A stretch of 11,578 nt of DNA, taken from positions 1 through 11,578 of the forward strand of contig JAACEJ010000043.1 of the NCBI GenBank assembly GCA_011682565.1, in the 5' to 3' direction. The notes beneath the pieces were generated by a model. That model had not been told where the DNA came from, made no database searches, and saw only the letters and a program-made list of their open reading frames with translations. The stretch's first letter is position 1, and each line of letters opens with the position of its first letter. The translations under genes and the position numbers were made by a program. The stretch comes from Actinomycetota bacterium. Its GTDB lineage: Bacteria > Zhuqueibacterota > Zhuqueibacteria > Residuimicrobiales > Krinioviventaceae. Positions 1-7,041 of this stretch are shown one piece after another.

Positions 1-185
1 CGCTTGATTAAAAATACGAACCGAATATCACTTTTTCTATAAATGCGGTTTCCGGCACGATTCTTTGCCGGCCGCAATTCAGTAAATTCTGTTTCCCAGT
101 ATCGAAGCACATATTGCTTCAGCCCCGTGATTCTGCTCACTTCGGCGATGGAGTAGTAAAGTCGCTTGATTGCTTTGTCTTCCAT
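1..185 (-). CDS. MerR-family transcriptional regulator, N-terminal part (3' end outside window)
   Basis: The frame starts at ATG 185 and runs off the left edge after 61 complete codons, too short for a full gene. Translation gives a MerR-type winged helix-turn-helix: YYSIAEVSRITGL (residues 10-22) is the first helix-turn-helix, followed by YVLRYWETEF (25-34), the hallmark of MerR proteins, and then LRPAKNRAGNRIYRKSDI (37-54), the wing with its Arg-Ile-Tyr segment. Such proteins bind DNA as dimers and remodel promoters. The ligand-sensing C-terminus is missing, so the signal cannot be guessed. GAGG lies about 5 nt before the ATG (AATTGCGAGGCCGG-ATG). A 73-nt gap separates it from the upstream deacetylase gene, so it may have its own promoter or be the last gene of that run. 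The domain call is firm; the function is unknown. Confidence 0.85.
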   Translation of the reverse strand, partial: MEDKAIKRLYYSIAEVSRITGLKQYVLRYWETEFTELRPAKNRAGNRIYRKSDIRFVFLIK

Positions 186-226
186 CCGGCCTCGCAATTG
201 AGATTTATCCTCGAAATTACGATCAA

Positions 227-255
227 AAAATAATGATAATTGCTTCAAGAATCAA
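227..255 (-). promoter_or_regulatory. Candidate sigma-70-like promoter for the MerR-type gene
   Basis: On the minus strand a TTGATT (250-255) is followed after 17 nt by TATTTT (227-232), each matching the sigma-70 consensus at four of six positions. It lies in the 73-nt gap between the deacetylase stop and the regulator's ATG, about 40 nt before that ATG. The region is AT-rich, so such a match could arise by chance. It is a weak prediction and no regulator site is evident. Confidence 0.22.
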
Positions 256-258
256 GTT

Positions 259-1023
259 TTATTTTTTTGTTTTCAAACCTTGTTTAACAACAACCGTACC
301 GTCGGAACAAAAATCAATGAACCTTTGCAAAGTGCAGTATGCCCTCATGTTCTTCAAATAGATTTTCTGCTCAAAAATCTTCAATGAATCCAAGAGATAC
401 AGGCCTATTCTTGGAACTGCAATTTTTTCCGGTACATGAGTTATTTTTTTCCCCATCACAACACCGGCTTGATAGCCATGTTTGGCGCTTGCTTCACAAA
501 CACGCCTGTTTGCATTTCCAAACGGATAAGAAATGACATGTACCGGCGAGTTTATTCTTCTTTCCAATAGCATTTTTGAAGCATCGAGTTCATAATCCAG
601 TTCGCGATTGTCCAACCTTGTCAGATCTCGATGCGACATGCTGTGAGAGCCGATCTCCCAACCGGCGTCGTGCATTTCTTTTATGTCGTGCCAACCCAAA
701 TGATCGAATTTAAGCCAGCCAATGTTCACGTCCCATGTATTTCTTTGACCAACAAAGCCGGGAATGACAAATAAAGTTGCTTTTATACCGAATTGCTCCA
801 AAATCTTAAACGCGTAATCGTAAACTGATTTATATCCGTCATCAAAAGTAATTGCGATGTGCTTTGAATGATCATTTTCATAAGAAAGATATTCTGAAAT
901 TGTCTGAAAAGTGAAGCCTCGATTCAAGGCAAATTCGATCTGCCGTCTAAACTGTTTTGGCGTAACCCGGGTAATGCCCCAATCAAAGCGAGTATCCACC
1001 ATGTGATAAGCAAGGACGCTCAA
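259..1023 (-). CDS. Polysaccharide deacetylase family protein (NodB/CE4-like)
   Basis: This is a 254-aa cytosolic-looking protein of the carbohydrate esterase 4 family, metal-dependent enzymes that remove N- or O-acetyl groups from sugars such as peptidoglycan or polysaccharide GlcNAc. Motif 1, TFDDG, is at residues 59-63 (D61 likely base, D62 metal ligand). Motif 2, HSMSH, is at 127-131 (H127 and H131 metal ligands). Motif 3 appears as SYPFG at 165-169, with Tyr where many members carry Arg. No signal peptide is visible, so the substrate may be an intracellular or lipid-linked precursor. The start is a TTG at 1023 that overlaps the ald stop as TTGA. It has no clear Shine-Dalgarno sequence, which suggests translational coupling. 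The TTG is supported because the conserved strand VLAYHMV begins at residue 3, so a later ATG (codon 8) would cut into the fold. Substrate is unassigned. Confidence 0.88.
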   Translation of the reverse strand: MSVLAYHMVDTRFDWGITRVTPKQFRRQIEFALNRGFTFQTISEYLSYENDHSKHIAITFDDGYKSVYDYAFKILEQFGIKATLFVIPGFVGQRNTWDVNIGWLKFDHLGWHDIKEMHDAGWEIGSHSMSHRDLTRLDNRELDYELDASKMLLERRINSPVHVISYPFGNANRRVCEASAKHGYQAGVVMGKKITHVPEKIAVPRIGLYLLDSLKIFEQKIYLKNMRAYCTLQRFIDFCSDGTVVVKQGLKTKK

Positions 1024-2147
1024 GACTTTAATTCTGGTACGATATCTTTCAACGGTGTAAACGGGATATCAAAAGCATCGGAAACACCTTTAAAAGTGAT
1101 TTTTCCGTCCAAAATATTTACACCTTTTTGAATGTCGGCATTATCAACAACCGCTTTCACCCAGCCTTTGTTTGCAATCTCGATTGCATAATGTAAAGTA
1201 GCATTCGTTAAGCCTATGGTCGATGTCATCGGGACGGCGCCGGGCATATTTGCTACGCCGTAGTGAATCACGCCATCAACAACATAAGTGGGATATTCGT
1301 GTGTTGTTGGCTTTATCGTCTCTACACAACCTCCCTGATCAACCGCGACATCGACAATAACTGCGCCGGGTTTCATCAATTTAAGCATATCACGTGTGAT
1401 CAAGTGCGGCGCTTTTGCACCGGCTATGAGTACTGCACCAATAACAAGGTCTGCCTGTGCAATTGCTCCTCTTATTGTGTACGGGCTGGATTTTACCGTG
1501 CACACATTTTTGGGCATCACGTCGTCGAGATAACGCATTCTGTCGAGGTCGAGATCAAGAATTGTCACATTTGCACCCATTCCCGCAGCAATCTTTGCGG
1601 CGTTATAACCCACAATGCCACCGCCAAGGATGACCACATTTGCCGGCTTTACTCCGGGAATCCCTCCGAGAAGTAGTCCTCTTCCGCCAAGCAATTTTTC
1701 CAAATATTTTGCCCCTTCCTGAACTGCCATGCGACCGGCAACTTCGCTCATGGGGGTGAGCAATGGCAAATCGCCATTTTCTTTTTCAACTGTCTCATAG
1801 GCAATACACACGGCCTGGCTGGCCATCATGGCTTCTGTCAATTCTTTCGAAGCTGCGAAATGGAAATAGGTAAATACAATCTGGCCCTTGCGGATCATAG
1901 CGTATTCTTTGGCTAACGGTTCTTTAACTTTCATGATCATGTCAGCTCTTTGGAAAATTTCAGCCGGCGTATCTACAATCTCTGCGCCCGCGTCAGTGTA
2001 ATCCTTATCGGTAAAACCGCTTCCAAGACCGCCATTTTTTTCGACGAGAACTGTGTGTCCATTATGCACAAGAAGTTCAACACCTCCAGGAACGACGGCA
2101 ATACGATTTTCATTCGCCTTTATTTCATTGGGAACGCCAATTATCAT
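1020..2147 (-). CDS. ald: Alanine dehydrogenase
   Basis: NAD-dependent L-alanine dehydrogenase (L-alanine + NAD+ + H2O to pyruvate + NH4+ + NADH), a soluble enzyme linking amino-acid catabolism and ammonia assimilation. With the start at ATG 2147 the protein is 375 aa and the key residues fall on standard numbering: R15 and K75 (pyruvate binding), H96 and D270 (catalysis). The Rossmann glycine motif GGGIVG is at 175-180, and LDLD at 197-200 supplies the acidic residue that binds the NAD ribose. VPGVxHYGVANMPGAVP-type sequence near the C-terminal third is also typical (here IHYGVANMPGAVP). An in-frame ATG at 2159 would add four residues but lies inside the Shine-Dalgarno sequence. The gene follows the M16 peptidase by a short gap and overlaps the deacetylase by 4 nt. 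Transhydrogenase alpha subunit is excluded by the complete single-domain length and the Ald-type residues. Confidence 0.96.
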   Translation of the reverse strand: MIIGVPNEIKANENRIAVVPGGVELLVHNGHTVLVEKNGGLGSGFTDKDYTDAGAEIVDTPAEIFQRADMIMKVKEPLAKEYAMIRKGQIVFTYFHFAASKELTEAMMASQAVCIAYETVEKENGDLPLLTPMSEVAGRMAVQEGAKYLEKLLGGRGLLLGGIPGVKPANVVILGGGIVGYNAAKIAAGMGANVTILDLDLDRMRYLDDVMPKNVCTVKSSPYTIRGAIAQADLVIGAVLIAGAKAPHLITRDMLKLMKPGAVIVDVAVDQGGCVETIKPTTHEYPTYVVDGVIHYGVANMPGAVPMTSTIGLTNATLHYAIEIANKGWVKAVVDNADIQKGVNILDGKITFKGVSDAFDIPFTPLKDIVPELKS

Positions 2148-2152
2148 GATGC

Positions 2153-2157
2153 CCTCC
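2153..2157 (-). promoter_or_regulatory. Shine-Dalgarno sequence that decides the ald start
   Basis: GGAGG lies 5 nt before ATG 2147. The first in-frame ATG (2159) overlaps this element in the string ATGGAGGG, so it cannot use it. A 10-bp perfect palindrome, TTAATATTAA (2161-2170), lies just upstream and would fall in the leader. Confidence 0.8.
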
Positions 2158-2181
2158 ATATTAATATTAAAATTGATGGGG

Positions 2182-3423
2182 TTAAATGGGTTTTAATATG
2201 ATGGTACAAAATTGTGAATCGTCAAAATATTGCTGCGCTAAATTTGTTATTTCATCTGATGTCACATTTATTATTTTAGTTAATACTTCTTTCAAAGTCA
2301 AGTGCGGACTGGAATAATATTCGTTTTCGCCAATTTTCCTCATCCTGCGCGCACTGCTTTCCAGTCCCAGAAGGATGTTCCCCTTGACCTGCGATTTAAC
2401 CCTGTCCAACTCATCTTTTGATACGCCATGTTTCGCGAGTTTCAGCAGTTCTTTGCGCAATAATTCGATTGCATCATCCGCTTTTTCCTCGGAGCAAGCC
2501 ATATAAGTACCCCAAACGCCGGCATCCCTCAGTAAATCCGTAAAGCTATAAACAGAGTAGGCGAAACCATATTTTTCGCGAATGTCCTGAAAAAGTCGTG
2601 AACTCATTCCGCCTCCAAGCAAAACATCCATTAAGGCAATAGGATATTTGCGTTCATCGTTAAACCCGAATGTTCTGACACCGAGGCAGATATGGGCCTG
2701 TTGAAGACCATTGACCTGAATATTATAAAGCCCTTTTGCCGGCTTTGGCAGATCGGCATTCCGATATCCCGGCGAATTATTTGACACGGTAGAAATGTTT
2801 TTTAAAACAAGGTCAACAAATTCCTGATGGTCGACATTACCTGCGGCAGAAAAGATGAGATGGTTTGGGGTATAAAAATTTTCACGATAAATTGCGAGAT
2901 CATTGCGGGAAAATGATTGCACATTTTCTTTGGACCCGTAAATAAAATATCCCAGGGGGTGATCCGGAAACATTTTCTGATAAAAAAGATCCATGAGCAA
3001 TTCCTCAGGATCTTCCTGGGCATGATTTATTTCTGCAATAACAACATTTTTTTCAAGCTCCATATCGTTTTTATCAAAACGCGGATTCTGTATCAGGTCA
3101 GATAAAACATTTATGGCAATATCCGTATTCTCATCCAGCACCTGTGCCGAGTAAACGCTGAATTCTTTTCCGGTGGAACCGTTAATGCTTCCCCCCAAAG
3201 ATTCCAGGCTACAGGCAATTTCCATAGCACTTTTTGTTTTCGTGCCTTTAAAAAGCAGATGCTCAAGAAAATGTGAAATACCGTTGTTACTTGTTGTTTC
3301 GTCGATTGTCCCTGCTTCAACCCATACACCGATTGATACAGAGCGAACAAATGGCATCCGTTCGGTTACGATACGAATGCCATTTTCTAATACAGTCCTC
3401 CGGACCAGAGAATCCATTTTCAT
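2182..3423 (-). CDS. M16-family zinc metallopeptidase (processing-peptidase-like)
   Basis: A 413-aa single-chain M16B peptidase of the pitrilysin/mitochondrial-processing-peptidase clan. The inverted zinc motif HxxEH is H51-FLE-H55 (with E54 as the catalytic base), and the distal zinc ligand is E131 in EKNVVIAEI, 76 residues after H55 as expected. The C-terminal half carries the second, inactive M16 fold, including the family-typical RLFQDIREKYGFAYSV segment around residues 280-295. Length matches the Bacillus MlpA/YmxG group, commonly encoded next to pnp, as here (7-nt gap). No signal peptide is seen, so it is likely cytoplasmic and degrades peptides. No Shine-Dalgarno sequence precedes ATG 3423 (GAATAAAAAATA-ATG), so translation probably depends on ribosomes finishing pnp. 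A second ATG at codon 3 is an equally possible start. Confidence 0.93.
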   Translation of the reverse strand: MKMDSLVRRTVLENGIRIVTERMPFVRSVSIGVWVEAGTIDETTSNNGISHFLEHLLFKGTKTKSAMEIACSLESLGGSINGSTGKEFSVYSAQVLDENTDIAINVLSDLIQNPRFDKNDMELEKNVVIAEINHAQEDPEELLMDLFYQKMFPDHPLGYFIYGSKENVQSFSRNDLAIYRENFYTPNHLIFSAAGNVDHQEFVDLVLKNISTVSNNSPGYRNADLPKPAKGLYNIQVNGLQQAHICLGVRTFGFNDERKYPIALMDVLLGGGMSSRLFQDIREKYGFAYSVYSFTDLLRDAGVWGTYMACSEEKADDAIELLRKELLKLAKHGVSKDELDRVKSQVKGNILLGLESSARRMRKIGENEYYSSPHLTLKEVLTKIINVTSDEITNLAQQYFDDSQFCTIILKPI

Positions 3424-3430
3424 TTATTTT

Positions 3431-5512
3431 TTATTCATCAGTTAGTAATACCTTCCGGCTCAGATCGAGCTTTCCATCCCGTTCTACTTTTAGCAATTTC
3501 ACCCGAACTTTATCGCCAACGTTGAGTACATCCTCAACCTTGTTGACGCGATGGTTCTCAATCTGGGAAATATGCAGCAAGCCTTCTTTGCCGGGCAGGA
3601 TTTCGACAAACGCTCCAAAGTTCATGATTTTTTTAACAGTCCCTTCATAAACCTTGCCTGCTTCCGGCGCCTCTGTAAGAGCTTTTACCATTTCCATTGC
3701 TTTTTCCGCTGACTCGGATTCAACAGAAGCGATTGTCACTGTTCCGTCGTCATCAATATTTACTGTCGCACCGCTGCTTTCGGTGATGCCACGTATTGTT
3801 TTTCCACCTGGTCCAATCACAGCGCCAATGGCGTCCTGAGGAATCTTTAAAGTATGAATTCTCGGAGCATGAATTGAAATATCGTCACGAGGAGCAGAAA
3901 TTGCCGCGTCCATTTTGTCCAGAATGAACATGCGTGCTTTTTTCGCCCTGGCCAAAGCTTCACTCATAATTTCCGGGGAAATACCTTTGACCTTGATGTC
4001 CATCTGGAATGCAGTTATACCCTCGCGATTCCCGGCAACTTTAAAGTCCATGTCGCCCATGTGGTCCTCGTCACCAAGAATATCAGTAAGCACAGCAACC
4101 TTGTCATCCTCTTTGATGAGTCCCATGGCAATTCCGGCGATATGTGCTTTTAGGGGAACGCCTGCATCCATAAGAGAAAGCGAGCCGGCACAAACAGTAG
4201 CCATGGACGAAGAGCCGTTGGATTCCAATACATCGGAAACGACCCTGATCGTGTACGGAAAAACGGCATCAGAAGGAATAACCGGTTTGATGGCACGTTC
4301 TGCCAGGTTACCATGGCCAATTTCGCGTCGACTTGTTCCGCGTATGGGTTTCACTTCGCCGGTACAAAAGGGTGGAAAATTATAATGCAGCATATAATTT
4401 TTCCAAAACTCGCCTTCTAAACCTTCGACCATTTGCTCGTCGACTTTGGTTCCAAGAGTTGTTGCAACAAGAGCTTGCGTTTGTCCCCTGGTAAAAACAG
4501 CAGAACCATGCGCTCGCGGCAAAACGCCCACTTCGATGGTAATTTCACGAATGTCATCCGGGCCGCGACCGTCCAGTCTTTTATTTTCTTCAAGGATCAT
4601 TTTCCTGACGATCACTTTTTCCCAATCATGGATAATTCCCTTGATTGCAGATTCCTGCTCAGGAAAATTCTCTTGCAATTGTTGCAAAACATCTTCCTGA
4701 ATTTCCTTTATGGCTTTCCGTCGATCCTCTTTAACCGTTATATTGAGACTGGTTTCCAGGCGATTACCAACAATTTCCTTAACGGCTTCTTCAAGTGCAG
4801 AAAGATCTTCCGCTTCAGGAATTTCTATTTTTGGTTTTGAAACTTCAGCCAGCATTTCTTTTTGCAGTTGAATTAACTTGCGAATTTCCTCCTGACCAAA
4901 AGATAATGCGTCAATCATATCTTCTTCTGAAATTTCATTTCCTTCACCTTCCACCATAAGAATAGATTCTTCGGAAGCTGCGATAACAAGATCGATATCA
5001 CTTTCAGCCCTTTCGGAAAAAGTGGGGTTAATGACGAATTCGCCATTGATTCGCCCAACGCGCGCTCCGGCAATCGGACCCTCAAAGGGTATATCGGAAA
5101 GCGAGAGCGCTATTGAAGCGCCCGTGATGCCGAGAACATCAGCATCATTTTCTTTATCGGCAGATAGAATTAAGACGATAACCTGCACTTCATTCTTGAA
5201 CTCTTTTGGAAAGAGCGGTCGAATGGGTCTGTCAATTAACCGTGCACTCAGAATCTCTGTTTCCGAGGGTCTTCCTTCACGCTTGAAAAATCCACCCGGA
5301 ATTTTTCCTGCGGCATACGCTTTTTCACGATACTCAACAGAAAGAGGAAAAAAATCGATTCCTTCACGAGGGCTGCCAGAAGTCGTCGCTGTTGCGAGCA
5401 CTACTGTTTCTCCGAATTGAACCCAAGCTGAACCACCTGCCTGTTTTGCAAGTTTTCCTGTTTCGATGATAAATTGTTGTCCATGAAGCTCTATTTGCTT
5501 TCTATGAACCAT
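3431..5512 (-). CDS. pnp: Polyribonucleotide nucleotidyltransferase (PNPase)
   Basis: PNPase degrades RNA 3'-to-5' by phosphorolysis and is a core member of bacterial RNA-decay complexes. The 693-aa protein has the full domain order: first RNase PH core (about 10-145), alpha-helical linker (about 150-300), second RNase PH core (about 310-540), KH domain (about 552-612, GPGG at 567-570) and S1 domain (about 620-690). RNA-binding FFKREGRPSE is at 75-84, phosphate-binding GSSSM at 433-437, and the catalytic triad D483, D489, K491 lies in the GDED...GDMDFK segment. Length is slightly under the usual 700-710 because the C-terminal tail is short. GGAGG ends 4 nt before the ATG. Upstream is an 82-nt gap after the DUF4340 gene, downstream the M16 gene. 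Usually pnp directly follows rpsO; here a membrane cassette separates them. Confidence 0.98.
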   Translation of the reverse strand: MVHRKQIELHGQQFIIETGKLAKQAGGSAWVQFGETVVLATATTSGSPREGIDFFPLSVEYREKAYAAGKIPGGFFKREGRPSETEILSARLIDRPIRPLFPKEFKNEVQVIVLILSADKENDADVLGITGASIALSLSDIPFEGPIAGARVGRINGEFVINPTFSERAESDIDLVIAASEESILMVEGEGNEISEEDMIDALSFGQEEIRKLIQLQKEMLAEVSKPKIEIPEAEDLSALEEAVKEIVGNRLETSLNITVKEDRRKAIKEIQEDVLQQLQENFPEQESAIKGIIHDWEKVIVRKMILEENKRLDGRGPDDIREITIEVGVLPRAHGSAVFTRGQTQALVATTLGTKVDEQMVEGLEGEFWKNYMLHYNFPPFCTGEVKPIRGTSRREIGHGNLAERAIKPVIPSDAVFPYTIRVVSDVLESNGSSSMATVCAGSLSLMDAGVPLKAHIAGIAMGLIKEDDKVAVLTDILGDEDHMGDMDFKVAGNREGITAFQMDIKVKGISPEIMSEALARAKKARMFILDKMDAAISAPRDDISIHAPRIHTLKIPQDAIGAVIGPGGKTIRGITESSGATVNIDDDGTVTIASVESESAEKAMEMVKALTEAPEAGKVYEGTVKKIMNFGAFVEILPGKEGLLHISQIENHRVNKVEDVLNVGDKVRVKLLKVERDGKLDLSRKVLLTDE

Positions 5513-5578
5513 TATTCCTCCATATCTCGGAATTCACTGAAAATTACCTCAGTTCGCCCCGTGTATTAATAATGAACA

Positions 5579-5601
5579 CAAATAGAAACGTGTTCTATTT
5601 G
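5579..5601 (-). promoter_or_regulatory. AT-rich hairpin at the DUF4340 stop codon, in the pnp leader
   Basis: A perfect inverted repeat, CAAATAGAA / TTCTATTTG, gives a 9-bp stem with a 5-nt loop. It spans the DUF4340 stop codon (5595-5597) and lies about 67 nt before the pnp ATG. The stem is AT-rich and has no clean U-run after it (UGUUCAUUAUUAAU), so it is a poor terminator. It might be a processing or stability element: in enterobacteria the pnp leader forms a hairpin cut by RNase III for autoregulation, but that parallel is an inference. The remainder of the gap holds nothing else I recognise apart from the pnp Shine-Dalgarno. Confidence 0.35.
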
Positions 5602-6965
5602 CCGGACGACACGTCCGTTTTTTTCTGAACCTTTTTTGGTTCTTCGCTTATTTCCTTTAAATTTATTTTCAATTCTTTTAAAATGCTGTCTTTGACCAAA
5701 TAAACCGACTTTGAATCACCGGTCTTAAGATAAACCTGCTTATCCCCATGTTTCTTACCAACAAGGATTTCGCTCAAAAGTTTACCTTTGCGGTATAATC
5801 TTCCGATAACCTGCGGTTTCGCCAGGCCATAACGAGCCAATGATTTCGGTGCATCGCTCACAAATTCCTCTGCCTTTAAATTTGCAACCGCAGAGGCTAT
5901 GGGCGTAATTTTCCAATTTTTCGCTTTGCGCTGAACAGGTTGCTTTATGAACCATTGATTGGCTGTATCCTTTTTGCAGGCAATGGTTGTATTGGAAAAC
6001 TCGATCTGTAAACTATCCACTGCAGAGGAGACAAAATCTGCCAGCTTTTTATTCCTCAATTTTGTAATATTGGGAATCATGACATTAACAAAAGAAGAAT
6101 CCACAAGAAAAACGGGCTTTCTGGAATCATCTCTGGCATAATATTTTCCATTATGTTTTTTGCCAATCAGCAATGTTTTTTTTGCCCTGTTTTCGCCAAG
6201 GAAAAGCTCGACTGTGGCTGCCGGTTTGGCCAGACCATATTTTCCCACATTTTGCGGGTTCTCATCGACATATTCCTTGACACGCGCAGAAAGCAGTCGA
6301 CTGACAATTTTGTTGACTTGCGAAGCATCTGCATTTAGTTTCATCGGTTTTGTGAGTTTCCATTTCGAACCGTCTTTTTCCAGACTAAAAAATCCATTTC
6401 TATTTTTCAAGTCGATGAATTTGATCTCTTTTTTCTCAAACCCCAAAACCTTCTTATCTCTCAAATCAAAAAGCTTTTTTTCGACGTCCGATTGCAAACT
6501 CGTTGTTGTCAAAAATACATCTGGCGAACCGGATTTTCTGGCAAAGATAAAAGACCCTGTCGGACTTTTATCTCCAATAAATAATGTGTCTGATGCCCCA
6601 TCATGAACGATGATCATCGTGCCCTTGGGGGGCTTTAATCCGAATTGCGAATAATCGTTCGGATCGGATGAAACGACTCGTTCGGTTTTCGCCCAATTGA
6701 ACGTGTTTACAATCGCATCAATTGAACTTTTCTCACCCTCTGTCTTTATCGGCGCTACTATTTTCCATTCGCTGCTGTCTTTAACGACATGAATGCCGCT
6801 TGGCTCAAGATATATTTCGTTGATTTTATTTTTATCAACGTTGAAAAGTCTTTCTTCAATTTTTTTCTCTTCGTCTTTTTTCTTGTCCTGCTTATTTAAA
6901 AGCATAACACCGGCAACGCCGATAACAAAGACCAGGGCCAACATGAGCGTTGTTTTGAATTTCAT
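5595..6965 (-). CDS. DUF4340 protein, N-terminally membrane-anchored, three repeated modules
   Basis: A 456-aa protein with one N-terminal hydrophobic segment (about residues 5-23) preceded by Lys, followed by a highly charged Lys/Glu linker (25-39) and a large domain expected outside the membrane. The body consists of three similar modules of about 135 residues. Each has W-K-I/L...P (WKIVAP 67-72, WKLTKP 202-207, WFIKQP 338-343), then F/Y-GL-(A/K)-P (FGLKPP 108-113, YGLAKP 243-248 and 379-384), then a hydrophobic-G-D/K-K turn (LFIGDK, LLIGKK, ILVGKK) and a closing VFL/VYL strand. This matches the DUF4340 family, usually found next to Gld-like ABC genes; its biochemical role is unknown. The C-terminus is Lys-rich. 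The gene follows the GldG-like gene by 76 nt, and the two probably act together. A possible doubled Shine-Dalgarno (AGGGAGT twice) precedes ATG 6965. Confidence 0.85.
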   Translation of the reverse strand: MKFKTTLMLALVFVIGVAGVMLLNKQDKKKDEEKKIEERLFNVDKNKINEIYLEPSGIHVVKDSSEWKIVAPIKTEGEKSSIDAIVNTFNWAKTERVVSSDPNDYSQFGLKPPKGTMIIVHDGASDTLFIGDKSPTGSFIFARKSGSPDVFLTTTSLQSDVEKKLFDLRDKKVLGFEKKEIKFIDLKNRNGFFSLEKDGSKWKLTKPMKLNADASQVNKIVSRLLSARVKEYVDENPQNVGKYGLAKPAATVELFLGENRAKKTLLIGKKHNGKYYARDDSRKPVFLVDSSFVNVMIPNITKLRNKKLADFVSSAVDSLQIEFSNTTIACKKDTANQWFIKQPVQRKAKNWKITPIASAVANLKAEEFVSDAPKSLARYGLAKPQVIGRLYRKGKLLSEILVGKKHGDKQVYLKTGDSKSVYLVKDSILKELKINLKEISEEPKKVQKKTDVSSGK

Positions 6966-6968
6966 ACG

Positions 6969-6982
6969 ACTCCCTACTCCCT
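6969..6982 (-). repeat. Tandem AGGGAGT pair upstream of the DUF4340 start
   Basis: Two adjacent copies of AGGGAGT end 3 nt before ATG 6965. Both copies carry GGGAG-like Shine-Dalgarno complementarity; the downstream copy is slightly close to the ATG and the upstream copy better spaced. It is either a redundant ribosome binding site or a chance duplication. Confidence 0.4.
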
Positions 6983-7007
6983 GTTTTTATCAAATTCTAT
7001 TAACAAG

Positions 7008-7035
7008 AACAGGGCTTCAAAGGTGAAGCCCTGTT
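7008..7035 (-). terminator. Strong hairpin between the GldG-like and DUF4340 genes, likely terminator or attenuator
   Basis: AACAGGGCTTCA / TGAAGCCCTGTT form a perfect 12-bp stem with a 4-nt loop, starting 6 nt after the GldG-like stop codon (7042-7044). On the minus-strand transcript the stem is followed by a U-rich but interrupted tract (CUUGUUAAU). That position and shape fit an intrinsic terminator or a partial terminator that also protects the upstream mRNA 3' end. On the other strand a T-rich tract also follows, but no plus-strand gene leads into it. Confidence 0.6.
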
Positions 7036-7041
7036 TATGAT

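Noticed and set aside
1263..1676. 137-aa plus-strand open frame opposite ald
   Set aside because: Cys/His-rich composition looks zinc-finger-like, but it is the mirror of conserved ald codons and has no ribosome binding site or homology signature.
3915..4385. 156-aa plus-strand open frame opposite pnp
   Set aside because: It lies wholly inside the highly conserved PNPase core and has Ser/Pro-rich shadow composition.
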